DNA of 59,424 bases from Deltaproteobacteria bacterium. GTDB lineage: Bacteria > Desulfobacterota > Syntrophobacteria > BM002. The translations under genes and the position numbers were made by a program. The stretch is taken from the NCBI GenBank assembly GCA_022340905.1, contig JAJDNB010000250.1, forward strand, positions 1 to 59,424, read 5' to 3'. The notes below the pieces were generated by a model. The model ran no database searches. It worked only from the letters and a program-made list of their open reading frames with translations, and was not told the origin of the DNA. This document shows, piece after piece, positions 42,136 through 50,518 of the stretch. Each line of letters opens with the position of its first letter. Position 1 is the first letter of the stretch.

Positions 42136-42363
42136 AGGTATTTTCCCTCTTCGTCCAACCTGCCATTACCATCTCAGGCTACGCATTTCAAGTTAATCAG
42201 GGCTAATGCTGGCATGTTAATTATAGCACAAACTGCGTGTGCTTGCGCAAATGAGCACGAATATTTTGGAGGGTCTTTCGCATTCACAGGTGGCAGGAGG
42301 CTCTGAATGTGTTCTTTGGCGGGTAATTAGGGAAATTTTTGCTTACTAGCTGCTGAATCCAGC

Positions 42364-43188
42364 TTATTTCTCTGTCTTGACCTTTTTCAATTTAAGGACT
42401 ACCTCAGTTGGTTCCAAACGACCTTTGGCAGGATCTCGTCTGTACTCCTCAACAATTATCCTGTCTTGGTATATCTTTTTTACTATGCCGTCGTGCTGAC
42501 CAACGTACGTGCCCTCCTGGACCACATAACCCTTGCCGGTGGCGTCTTCCACCAAAGCCTTGCTGCCAAAATGCCCCCAAATAATCGCCTTGAGACCGGC
42601 TTGGATTTCGCTCAGAGGCATTTTCTGTAATGGGGTAAGTTGACGATGAACCACCACCGGCGCTTCCTCGGTAGCTGCGGCGGCGAGAATGAAAGGCTTA
42701 AACGGGTCAGGCTTGCCAGTGGGGTCATATTTCCAGCCGGTGTCGGTAGTTGAAAGTTGTGCTGTGGGGCCAACTGGTGATGTACCCGGCGAGGAACCGG
42801 TGGCTCCGGTCGGTTTTTTCTGGTCCCCAGGTTTCTTGGCCGCAACTTTGATTGCTCCGCCAGCTTTCGGAGCAACAAGACGGTAAGCCTGGGCATTGAC
42901 GTAGTGATACTCAAAATTTCTATCCTGAGCCTCTTTTATGGTCTTGGCATCTAGGTATTTACCTTTGAGCTGGTCCAGGCTTTTGGGTACATTCCCATTG
43001 TTATCCTTTTTATAGGCTATGATTCCCTTGTTGACTTTTCTTAAGAGAGCAATCTGAGGGTTTTGTTCGGCTCTTTGAACCGCAGTGGATGGACGCTCCA
43101 CAACCTTGGTCTTGTTGGTGTACCAGACAAAGTATCCTACCAGCGCCAATAAAATGACGGCAAGAATTATGATTTTCTTGTCTTTCAT
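42364..43188 (-). CDS. PilP-like type IV pilus protein
   Basis: 274 residues with an N-terminal membrane anchor (IIILAVILLALVGYFVWYT). A region similar to a short pilin-associated domain (about 45-110) is followed by a proline/threonine-rich linker and a C-terminal PilP domain (about 180-270) with LTPLQKMPLSEIQ, GSKALVEDATGKGYVV and EGTYVGQHDGIVKKI. PilP links the inner membrane pilus platform to the secretin in the periplasm. Normal PilP is a lipoprotein of about 170-180 residues; this one is longer and has a transmembrane anchor in place of the lipobox. It lies 200 bp downstream of the pilin. Confidence 0.75.
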   Translation of the reverse strand: MKDKKIIILAVILLALVGYFVWYTNKTKVVERPSTAVQRAEQNPQIALLRKVNKGIIAYKKDNNGNVPKSLDQLKGKYLDAKTIKEAQDRNFEYHYVNAQAYRLVAPKAGGAIKVAAKKPGDQKKPTGATGSSPGTSPVGPTAQLSTTDTGWKYDPTGKPDPFKPFILAAAATEEAPVVVHRQLTPLQKMPLSEIQAGLKAIIWGHFGSKALVEDATGKGYVVQEGTYVGQHDGIVKKIYQDRIIVEEYRRDPAKGRLEPTEVVLKLKKVKTEK

Positions 43189-43388
43189 CCATCACCCCCC
43201 GGTGATATTGTGCTCGGCACAAGTTTGGAACAATTTGATATCACAGTAGATAATTGTCTATATAGTATATGCAAGAAATATGCAAGCCGAAATGGCTAGT
43301 AGATGAAGAAACGTCTTCATTGTCCGGCAACATTACGAGAAAGACTATCTGCTTGCTGAGAAAATGAAGGGACAGGCTAAAACAGCCT

Positions 43389-43901
43389 CTATACCCCTGC
43401 CAAGGTGCGATATCCTGTAAAGTCGTAGCTATTCTGGGTATCAAAGCTCGGCACCAGTTTGTCGGATGGTATGGCTGGATCAGGGGCTGCTGCTGGCTTC
43501 AGGTCGTAGGAGCAGTTATCGCTGGGAAGCCAAAAATAGAAACCCAGTTTTCCCCCCTCGTGGGCAAGATAAAAGTCCCATCTCGCGTCGCCATCTTCGT
43601 TATAGGTGATAAACAGGGACATTCCGGGATTCAAGGTGATCTCAGGATAATCAGCTGGGGAAGTTCCGCCATTTACGACTTGAATAGGGCTGCTCTCGTC
43701 GGGCAAGTCGGTTTCGGCTCTGGTCAGCAGGTTTCGCATGAGTGTAATGGCCTGGGCGTCATTGGCCTTCATTCTCTCTTCCGTAACCATCTTGATTGCG
43801 ATGCTGGCGAGGACTCCTAAGATAGCAATAACCATCAAGAGCTCGACGAGTGTGAAACCTTTCTTATCTGAAATTGAATAAAGCCTCATTTTGCTGCGCA
43901 T
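43389..43901 (-). CDS. Type IV pilin or pseudopilin
   Basis: 170 residues from ATG 43901, with GGAGGA upstream. The prepilin site is KKG-FTLVELLMVIAILGVLA with glutamate at +5, followed by the long hydrophobic helix. The globular part is short (about 130 residues), acidic, with a C-terminal YDFTGYRT segment. It is preceded by a sigma-54 promoter, as known for pilA genes of Geobacter and Myxococcus. It could be a minor pilin or pseudopilin, since the mature globular domain is small and contains a single cysteine. Confidence 0.88.
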   Translation of the reverse strand: MRSKMRLYSISDKKGFTLVELLMVIAILGVLASIAIKMVTEERMKANDAQAITLMRNLLTRAETDLPDESSPIQVVNGGTSPADYPEITLNPGMSLFITYNEDGDARWDFYLAHEGGKLGFYFWLPSDNCSYDLKPAAAPDPAIPSDKLVPSFDTQNSYDFTGYRTLAGV

Positions 43902-44326
43902 ATCCGCTTCCTCCAAGGTGGAATAAAACCATTAGGTTTCAGTGTCCTTATGCATACGCCCAACCAAAGGGGCAAAAAACCTCTTGACCGCTCTGTCACT
44001 TCTGCTGAGCAAGCAATATCAGTGCCAACAAGCCTAAAAACAAAGTTCCGTGTTTGAACTGTCCATAATAATACTTTGGATAAGAATACTAATTCTTGAG
44101 ATAATAAACACTTAGATAATATCTTTTTCTATCTCCCACTTGTCGACCCATAAAGCCAGCGACAAGGGTGAGGTTGCGATTTCTGACACTCTATGACAAA
44201 CTTCGCCATCTCATGTCAACTGTCCCCCCTAATCCCCCGGAGGGCTCGTTTGGTTTTGGAGATATAGACTTCGAACGGAGTGTCGTTGGGCCCCGTCTAA
44301 ACCGCAGTCGGGGCGAGGGCTCATTA
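43902..44326. other. Intergenic region upstream of the pilin gene
   Basis: 425 bp. Besides the sigma-54 promoter at 44012-44028, it holds an AT-rich stretch at 44080-44140, a candidate place for an activator site, and a GC-rich part with arms GCCCCG (44291-44296) and CGGGGC (44310-44315). No gene is supported. Confidence 0.5.
44012..44028 (-). promoter_or_regulatory. Sigma-54 promoter of the pilin gene
   Basis: Minus-strand sequence TTGGCACTGATATTGCT, which fits the -24/-12 consensus TGGCAC-N5-TTGC exactly, with correct GG-GC spacing. Expected start near 44001, giving a leader of about 100 bases before ATG 43901. Confidence 0.85.
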
Positions 44327-44521
44327 CTAGCGCACCCTTGCGGCGCCCTGTGTTTTCTTGTACTCTTTAAATTCCGGGCAGTTGCGGCATGAAAAGCTCA
44401 CCCAGTACTTTTTCACTGCCTCCTCCAAACACTTCTGGTAGTGGGGGCAGTCAAAGTATCGATGGGCAGTTACGTTACCGTATCTGAGCTCTTTCTGTAA
44501 TTCCTTAGCGGGCGTAGGCAT
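44327..44521 (-). CDS. Small cysteine-rich protein
   Basis: 64 residues from ATG 44521, with GAGGA close upstream. Cysteines are placed in FDCPHYQKCLEEA and SFSCRNCPEF, a pattern that could bind one zinc or iron ion. No family is recognised. The gene is alone, and the following 44093-44326 contains only non-coding sequence. The composition and cysteine spacing suggest a real protein, but the length leaves room for doubt. Confidence 0.5.
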   Translation of the reverse strand: MPTPAKELQKELRYGNVTAHRYFDCPHYQKCLEEAVKKYWVSFSCRNCPEFKEYKKTQGAARVR

Positions 44522-44695
44522 CAATTCCTCTGCCTCCTCATCTGGGCCTGGTCGATATCCAGGGCAGGCGCGTATTTGCGATCAAACCCCAATCCGAAAA
44601 AATCGATCAGAGCAAGCCGAAATCAATTATGATAACTAGTTGTTGAAATATATTTATAACATTTTCATTTGAAAATGAAAAGTATTATCTAACTC

Positions 44696-45562
44696 TTACG
44701 GGCCTGTAGCGCTGTACCAGGTACTGTTGGGATACTTGGCAAGACGGGCGCCCCTAGCATCTTGAATCAATTGTATAGCAGCAGCTGCGTTGGCATTACC
44801 CATTGAGGCAGCCTGGCGTAACATGGGCAAGGCCGGGTCTTCAATGAGGGCCAGGCAAGCAGGGGCACCGCCCAGCACTCTTTTCCGCGCAAAGGCTGGC
44901 ATCTTTGCGAGGAAGCCAGTGGCAGGACTGGAGCTTTCGCCTGCCTTTCGGACCAGCAGTTGTAACAGGCGATTGTCGCTCATCCAGGCGCGGTCGGAAG
45001 TGCTCAAAGTGCCGCCGTTCATGACGATGTCACGCTTTTGCTGTAAAATGGCTTTGAGACCTCCCATTGCACCCTTCGCCACATCTGGGTTCGGGCTCTC
45101 CAGATAAAAAAGGATGGGACCCAGATACTCCATGGTGGCTGCTTTTTCGAATGCTGCATCCAAGAACTTGTTGTTAATTTTTTTATTCCAAGAGGTCTGG
45201 GGCATGGCAACTAATCTCGTCAGGACGGCCAAATTTGCCCCTGTAAGTCGGTTGAGGGTAATCTGATACTGTTGTTTGTAGTAAATGGCAGAGCTTCGGT
45301 TACGCTCTAAATAGTATTTCTGGGCATGGCCGTAGTAGATGAAGAGAAAAGCGTTGGAGTTGGGATCTTGTGCTTGGTTTTGTGCCGTCTCGATGGCTTT
45401 GTCGTAATTGTTTCTCTCGAAGGCTTGGAGATTGCCTTTTTCCCAGTCGAGTAAAGGCCGTTCCGCCCAAGTGACCGACTGAGCCGTAAGATTTGATGTA
45501 TTTCCACCTACCAGCAATAATACGATAACGGCGAAAGCAGTTACCCCGATCCTTTTGCCCAT
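44696..45562 (-). CDS. Exported protein of unknown function
   Basis: 288 residues from ATG 45562, with AAGGAG 8 bases upstream. A signal peptide (KRIGVTAFAVIVLLLVGG) ends near NLTAQS. The rest is helical with repeats of the kind seen in TPR/HEAT-like proteins: an N-terminal part with AFERNNYDKAIETAQNQA and a C-terminal AASMGNANAAAAIQLIQDA that resembles Sel1 repeats. Likely a periplasmic scaffold. It shares direction with the phosphodiesterase-like gene 150 bp upstream. Confidence 0.65.
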   Translation of the reverse strand: MGKRIGVTAFAVIVLLLVGGNTSNLTAQSVTWAERPLLDWEKGNLQAFERNNYDKAIETAQNQAQDPNSNAFLFIYYGHAQKYYLERNRSSAIYYKQQYQITLNRLTGANLAVLTRLVAMPQTSWNKKINNKFLDAAFEKAATMEYLGPILFYLESPNPDVAKGAMGGLKAILQQKRDIVMNGGTLSTSDRAWMSDNRLLQLLVRKAGESSSPATGFLAKMPAFARKRVLGGAPACLALIEDPALPMLRQAASMGNANAAAAIQLIQDARGARLAKYPNSTWYSATGP

Positions 45563-45652
45563 GGACTGGTCTCCTTTTTTAAGCATGGCCATTAATGGAT
45601 TGGCTGCAGATTATAGAAATGGCGAGCGATTATGTCAAACCAACGATGGTTT

Positions 45653-45715
45653 TAGGTGTCAGGAAGGATAAACACAAAGCCATTGGGCTTGAACACTGAA
45701 ACCTGAAACCTTAGC
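45653..45715. repeat. Degenerate array (TGAAACCTGAAACCT word)
   Basis: TTAGGTGTCAGGAAGG and, 30 bases on, GAACACTGAAACCTGAAACC. The same words form a larger inverted array at 47431-47516. Confidence 0.55.
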
Positions 45716-47353
45716 CTACTGGTTTTTATTGGATCGCAGGTTTGCCAGTGGATTAGAGCCATCTAGCCCTTCCGGTACAGGTATTCCCAACAGGTGGGTC
45801 ACCATGGGAACTAGGTCCAAGGTTGAAGCACGAGCCTTATATATATGTTGGCCTGGGATAACTGGTGACAGTCCTGGTCCTGCGACCCAGAATGAGACGA
45901 TGCAGTCGTCGGGATAGTAGCTGCCATGATGTCCGTACTTGTCGAAGTCGCGCTCGAAATAATATCCTTTTTTGTTGATCAGCTTTATGTCCGGAGCTGT
46001 CTGCCTGGTGTACTGTCTTCTGAGGCCTCGAAGCAGATATTGCCCCAATTCAAAGTGCTCTGTCAGCTCATTTAGAGGCTGCAAGGCCTGACGAAATCCA
46101 AAATTTCCGCTGCCGGTTGCTTGATAGCGTTCCCAGTCAAATAGCCACCATTGGTCGTTCTCCAGCTGACCCTCGTACCGTTCTCCGGGATATTGGCGAA
46201 TCAGCATTGCCTTCATGGAGGTTTGCACGTCGTGATTTGCCAGAATTAGATCCACCGCAGGTTTGACATCTGCTAGCAATCTGGGTGGATCCATCCATTT
46301 GTCGGTTTGCCGGTTTTTGAGATACACTTCCTTCGTGCAAGCCCCGGGCATAACGACAGCATCCGCCCGCCTGTTGCTTCTCAACCAACTCGGCAACTTG
46401 TAATGATCACCCAGACTGTGCTCCAAGGTGTCATCGGGAATGTGTTTTCGGATGCGGATGGAGCCGTGCTCCGAAACCAGAATGAAAATAGTATCCTCGT
46501 AAATTCCCAACTCTTTGAGGGCGTTGAGCAGCCTTCTCATGAGCGGGTCCAGAACGGTTTTAACATAGTGGCTCTGAATTTCGTTCATGGAGGCCTGACG
46601 TTTTTTGAAATCAGCCGAGGGATAGTGTGAAAAAAGGTCAGTTCCTAACAGTTGCACCACCATTACATCTGGCACCAGATGATGGTATTTGTAAATGCCT
46701 GCCAGGCTTCTCCTGAATGCGGATACATGGCCGGTGAGAAAGCCGTCGAGGGTCTTATTATCCACGTAGCAGCTGTTAGGTACCCATTTGCCATGGCGAA
46801 AAGCATTGAGAACAGAAGCATTTCCCCAGAAAAACGCGCCGGATTTAACCGACCAATCAGCACCTTTGGTGAGCATGAGCATAGTGGTCATGGATCGTTT
46901 GTCAGACTGACCAACATAGTCGAACAAGGACTTGACGTTCCGGTCCTTTAAAATGTTGTTGATTCTGTCTTGGGAGTAGGAAATGAGAGTGCGGATTTGA
47001 TAGGTGGCTCGGTCAAACCAAATGGTAGATACCACCCCGGTGCGCTGAGGATACAGTCCGGTGTACATGGAAGTCACAGCTGGTTGGGAGGCAGCAGGAA
47101 TGGTGGTAAAGACCTGGGGTAGATAGACGTAGGCTTGACTGCCAGTGGTTCCTTCGATAATTTCCCGGAAATTGGGCAGATTCTCGAGGTTATCGGCCAA
47201 AATTTCTTGCTTGAGACCATGGAATTCGAGAATGATTATCTTTGGACCCTTCTCACCAGCCGTTGCTCCTCCGGTACAGAGTATGATCAGGAGTAGACAG
47301 ACGCTTATCACCAGGGGCAAAGGTACTTTGCTAGGAAGACAATCAAGTTTCAC
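45716..47353 (-). CDS. Alkaline-phosphatase-fold phosphodiesterase-like protein
   Basis: 545 residues with an N-terminal signal peptide (LVISVCLLLIILCTGG). The type I phosphodiesterase fold is visible: IPAASQPAVTSMYTGLYPQR (nucleophile region), LGTDLFSHYPS (Asp and His metal ligands), LVSEHGSI (where SDHG is usual) and HHGSYYPDD. The first metal aspartate, normally in a SIDG segment, is replaced in ILEFHGL. Two metal positions thus deviate (Asp to His, Asp to Glu), so the enzyme may use other metals or be inactive. A periplasmic phosphodiester or phosphonate hydrolase or a lipid-modifying enzyme is the best guess. Confidence 0.75.
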   Translation of the reverse strand: MKLDCLPSKVPLPLVISVCLLLIILCTGGATAGEKGPKIIILEFHGLKQEILADNLENLPNFREIIEGTTGSQAYVYLPQVFTTIPAASQPAVTSMYTGLYPQRTGVVSTIWFDRATYQIRTLISYSQDRINNILKDRNVKSLFDYVGQSDKRSMTTMLMLTKGADWSVKSGAFFWGNASVLNAFRHGKWVPNSCYVDNKTLDGFLTGHVSAFRRSLAGIYKYHHLVPDVMVVQLLGTDLFSHYPSADFKKRQASMNEIQSHYVKTVLDPLMRRLLNALKELGIYEDTIFILVSEHGSIRIRKHIPDDTLEHSLGDHYKLPSWLRSNRRADAVVMPGACTKEVYLKNRQTDKWMDPPRLLADVKPAVDLILANHDVQTSMKAMLIRQYPGERYEGQLENDQWWLFDWERYQATGSGNFGFRQALQPLNELTEHFELGQYLLRGLRRQYTRQTAPDIKLINKKGYYFERDFDKYGHHGSYYPDDCIVSFWVAGPGLSPVIPGQHIYKARASTLDLVPMVTHLLGIPVPEGLDGSNPLANLRSNKNQ

Positions 47354-47430
47354 AGGCTATTTCTGCTACCTTCCAAAGTCACGGAGTGTTGAAGTCACAA
47401 AGAATTTCAAATAACAAATCACAATCAACA

Positions 47431-47530
47431 AGGTGTCAGGTTTCGGGTGTCAGGTTTCAGGAGAAAAAACCCAAGGGGGAAAATCTGGAACCTGAACACT
47501 GAAACCTGAAACCTGGAAATTTGGTGCTCG
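47431..47530. repeat. Inverted array (GTGTCAGGTTTCAGG word)
   Basis: Left arm AGGTGTCAGGTTTCGGGTGT plus CAGGTTTCAGG (47431-47461) and right arm CCTGAACACTGAAACCTGAA plus ACCTGG (47490-47515) are imperfect reverse complements, loop about 28 bases. It lies in the 272-bp gap between the phosphodiesterase-like and barrel genes, where no gene is seen. Confidence 0.65.
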
Positions 47531-47625
47531 GAAATTGACATTTTGCATGCTTCAGTACTCACCGCGTAGATATATTCCCAGACAGCCACTACAGCAATAC
47601 TTTCTCATGGTGTAATCCTCAGCTA

Positions 47626-48789
47626 CTATGCTCCCAATCTCAACACCAAATAGACTTTTGGATTGCGATCACGGTCAGTTACGCTTTGACCCACGTCAAA
47701 ACCCACCTCAAAGGGAATTTTGTCAAAGAGGAACATTTGCAAGCGGACTCCACCACCCACGCCTACTTCCGCACCGGATATTGACTTACTGTCGTTATAC
47801 TCTCGCCAGATTTGACCACTGTCCACAAAAGCCACAGCGAGGAGTTGGTGAAAATAAAAGAGATCCCAAGCTGTGGTAGTCCGGTCGATGACCACGAAGG
47901 GATAACGCAGTTCTAGACTGGCAGCCCACAGCTTCTCGCCAGAAAATTCGTTGAAATCGTATCCTCGCAGACTGTTCTCGCCTCCCAAGACGAATAGTCT
48001 GGGATCATCCTTTTTAACCCCACCGTGGACCCGCAATGATGGCACCAATCGTTGACCTGCCCCGAAAAGTTTTTCTAGAGCCAAGTTGGTGTAGAGCCTC
48101 ACATCTCCCGCATAACTTTGAAAGGTGGTCTCACTTCCCATGTACTCGTTACCATATTTCGCGGTGAGATCAACCTGACTGCCGGAAATAATCTCCATGA
48201 GGTAATAGTCGGCAGTATCTCGAACCAAACTGAGCACTAGACCATTGAGCCGCTCCCATTCGTCAGGCAAATCCACCCAGGAAATTTCATAGCCGGTAAC
48301 GATCCGGTGATAGAGATCGAGAGGAAAGCTAAAAGTAAGACTGCCGCCCGCCTCCCTGCGCCAGTCATCCTCATCATAACCTGTGTCCTTTAGGTCACCG
48401 TAATAGGTGTTCTTATCGAAGAGATTTAAGCCAACTGCGGGGTACCACCCGAGGTAGGTGTATCCTGCCAACAGTTGCTCCTTGCCGCTTTCTGTCCCCA
48501 CGCCGCCACGGAAGCTTAGGACGTGATCTCCTGTGTAATTGCTACCCTGCCACTCCACACCAGGAATGATTCCATCCTTTTCATTGTAGTCGAGGTAGGG
48601 CAAGAAGAAATCAGTGGAAAAACTGTCATGGTAGTCTTGCTCTTTATAGGTTTCCCCTCGGCAAGGTAAGACCAAGAAAAAGAGAAAAAAGACCGCCAGC
48701 ATGACCAACAGCAGTCTGTGCGGGTCAAATGACCTTGACCCCTGTACTTTGTCGGTTTTTTCCCGGCAACCATCAAGGTCAGCTACCAT
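47626..48789 (-). CDS. Omp85/BamA-type outer membrane barrel protein
   Basis: 387 residues. A hydrophobic signal segment (LLLVMLAVFFLFFLVLPC) is followed by a domain rich in alternating beta strands. Near the end lies LGGENSLRGYDFNEFSGEK, where LRGY corresponds to the conserved VRGY/F element of the Omp85 barrel, then AASLELRYPF and a last strand ending in VYLVLRLGA. No POTRA domains are present, so this is a barrel-only member. It overlaps the preceding protease-propeller gene by 11 bases, so the two are co-translated and likely work together at the outer membrane. Confidence 0.82.
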   Translation of the reverse strand: MVADLDGCREKTDKVQGSRSFDPHRLLLVMLAVFFLFFLVLPCRGETYKEQDYHDSFSTDFFLPYLDYNEKDGIIPGVEWQGSNYTGDHVLSFRGGVGTESGKEQLLAGYTYLGWYPAVGLNLFDKNTYYGDLKDTGYDEDDWRREAGGSLTFSFPLDLYHRIVTGYEISWVDLPDEWERLNGLVLSLVRDTADYYLMEIISGSQVDLTAKYGNEYMGSETTFQSYAGDVRLYTNLALEKLFGAGQRLVPSLRVHGGVKKDDPRLFVLGGENSLRGYDFNEFSGEKLWAASLELRYPFVVIDRTTTAWDLFYFHQLLAVAFVDSGQIWREYNDSKSISGAEVGVGGGVRLQMFLFDKIPFEVGFDVGQSVTDRDRNPKVYLVLRLGA

Positions 48790-50503
48790 TTGCGACTCCC
48801 GGCTCCAAAGGCATCATAGCACCTTCAAAAATCTTGTATTGTCCGTGGCGAAAATAGCTGAAGAGTAACCGTGTGCCATCCGGGCTGACCCGAGGGGAAA
48901 ATATTCCACCCACCACCTTGGACAGACGGTAAGTGTCTCCGCTCTCCAGGTCCAGGAGATAAAGATTGAAGATGCCAGTCTCGTCAGAGACGTAGAGGAT
49001 TTTTTTGGCCTCTGGCATGAGTAGCGGCCATATTTCATCCTGAGGCGTATTGGTGAGCCGGGTTTCCTTGCCGCTCACAAGGTCTTTGAGTACCAGATCA
49101 AATTGCATCTGGTACTCTCTGGAGAAAACTAGGAGATTGCCATCTGCAGACCAATTGGGGTAGGCTTCATCATTTGTAGTCCAGGTTAAACGGTTGAGTT
49201 TGCCGTCTTCCAGATTTACTTTATAGATATCGGCAAAACCATCAACCGTTGCAACAAATCCCACCTCCTCATCTCCTGGGAGAAAAGCTGGAAAGCTGTT
49301 TACTCTGAGGTTCTGCTTGATCGGTTTTTCCTTTTTCTGGTTTAAATCGTAAAGAAAAAGATCGCTACGATTATCTTCATCACTGACAAAGACTAGCCGA
49401 GTACCATCATGAGACCAGCCTAGAGGAGCTGGATACACGTACCGTTTTTTCAGTCTCGTGACCTGGCCGCTCGACCGCTCAAGCAGGTAAAGAGAAAACT
49501 CGAATGATTCATTTTCCAAGTCAGATATGAAGGCAATCCTGCTGCCGTCGGGACTATAGGCAGGGAAAAGATTCCAGCCCTTATTGGCGGTGAGAAGACG
49601 GACTTGGGCAAATGGATCTTGCCAGCCCTCTCCGCCTACGCGGAGCCGACTGTTGGCATACTCTCGCCAAGTCCACTCCAGGCGGCGGTAATCCTGGCCA
49701 GTAACCTGATAGAGAGCGCTGTGAAGGTTAAGCTTGTTTTTTATCAGCCGCAGGAGACGGGGAATGGTGTCTGGGCCGTAGGTGTCAACCAGAAACCGAA
49801 TGAAAAGGTCACTTTGGTAGTAAGCTGACCGTATCTGGTGGGGGGGTAAATGGCTAAAGCCTCGTAACTGATTGAGGGGGATGAGGCTGTGATCCATGAC
49901 CGCATCACGAACGTACATGGCCGAGGTAGAGTCCCAAGCCTTAGCTTCATATTGAGCGACCCCTTCCATGTACCACAGAGGCGAGAGCACCCCGGTGAGT
50001 ATGATTTGCAAAGAGCGGTAGGGACCATCGAGGAGATACTTGAGTTCAACGGCGTGAGTGATTTCGTGTAGAGCCAACCGCTGAAGAGCTCTATCATTGC
50101 TGGTTACGGGAAATACAACTCTCTCTTTAAAAAATTCAGTGAACCCACCGCTTCCTCTTACCAGCCCAGTTACAATGTTTGTAGTCTCATACTCCTTCTG
50201 GGACGGATAAATGAATACGGGAATGGTTTTATCGAAGTGCAGATCCAGGTCGTGGTTTATACCTGTAAGGTGGGTTGCATAAATCTGGGCTACGTCGAGG
50301 GCTCGCCTTTTCAACTGTTCCGGATAAATAACCCGAAACCCATTGCCTTGTACCTCCTTCCAGTCGTAGTCGGTGTCTTGTATTTTATTCTTGCCGTATA
50401 AGCGTTCAGAGCCTGTGACAGTCATTTGCTCGCGAGCACAGGAAAGGAGCGCTACCAGCAACAGTAATGGCCATAGTCTGTTAGGGGACACAAAACTCTC
50501 CAA
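48779..50503 (-). CDS. Lipoprotein: peptidase-MA-like domain plus TolB-type propeller
   Basis: 574 residues. The N-terminus (LWPLLLLVALLSCAREQ) ends in a lipobox LLSC, so it is probably lipid-anchored in the envelope. A gluzincin domain follows: HEITH at about 146-150 and the candidate third ligand in WYMEGVAQYEA, as in the peptidase MA family. From about residue 270 there are PD40/TolB propeller blades: SPDGSRIAFISD, SHDGTRLVFVSDEDN, SADGNLLVFSRE and SPDGTRLLFSYF. Fused metalloprotease and propeller, translated together with an Omp85-type barrel, suggest a processing or assembly unit at the outer membrane. The start is TTG 50503 or a GTG four codons on. Confidence 0.82.
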   Translation of the reverse strand: MESFVSPNRLWPLLLLVALLSCAREQMTVTGSERLYGKNKIQDTDYDWKEVQGNGFRVIYPEQLKRRALDVAQIYATHLTGINHDLDLHFDKTIPVFIYPSQKEYETTNIVTGLVRGSGGFTEFFKERVVFPVTSNDRALQRLALHEITHAVELKYLLDGPYRSLQIILTGVLSPLWYMEGVAQYEAKAWDSTSAMYVRDAVMDHSLIPLNQLRGFSHLPPHQIRSAYYQSDLFIRFLVDTYGPDTIPRLLRLIKNKLNLHSALYQVTGQDYRRLEWTWREYANSRLRVGGEGWQDPFAQVRLLTANKGWNLFPAYSPDGSRIAFISDLENESFEFSLYLLERSSGQVTRLKKRYVYPAPLGWSHDGTRLVFVSDEDNRSDLFLYDLNQKKEKPIKQNLRVNSFPAFLPGDEEVGFVATVDGFADIYKVNLEDGKLNRLTWTTNDEAYPNWSADGNLLVFSREYQMQFDLVLKDLVSGKETRLTNTPQDEIWPLLMPEAKKILYVSDETGIFNLYLLDLESGDTYRLSKVVGGIFSPRVSPDGTRLLFSYFRHGQYKIFEGAMMPLEPGVANGS

Positions 50504-50518
50504 TTTCTTATGACCGGA

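Noticed and set aside
44180-44330. tRNA-like or other structured RNA in a GC-rich stretch with GTTCGAAG on the minus strand
   Set aside because: No acceptor, D or anticodon stems could be assembled around the T-loop-like bases.
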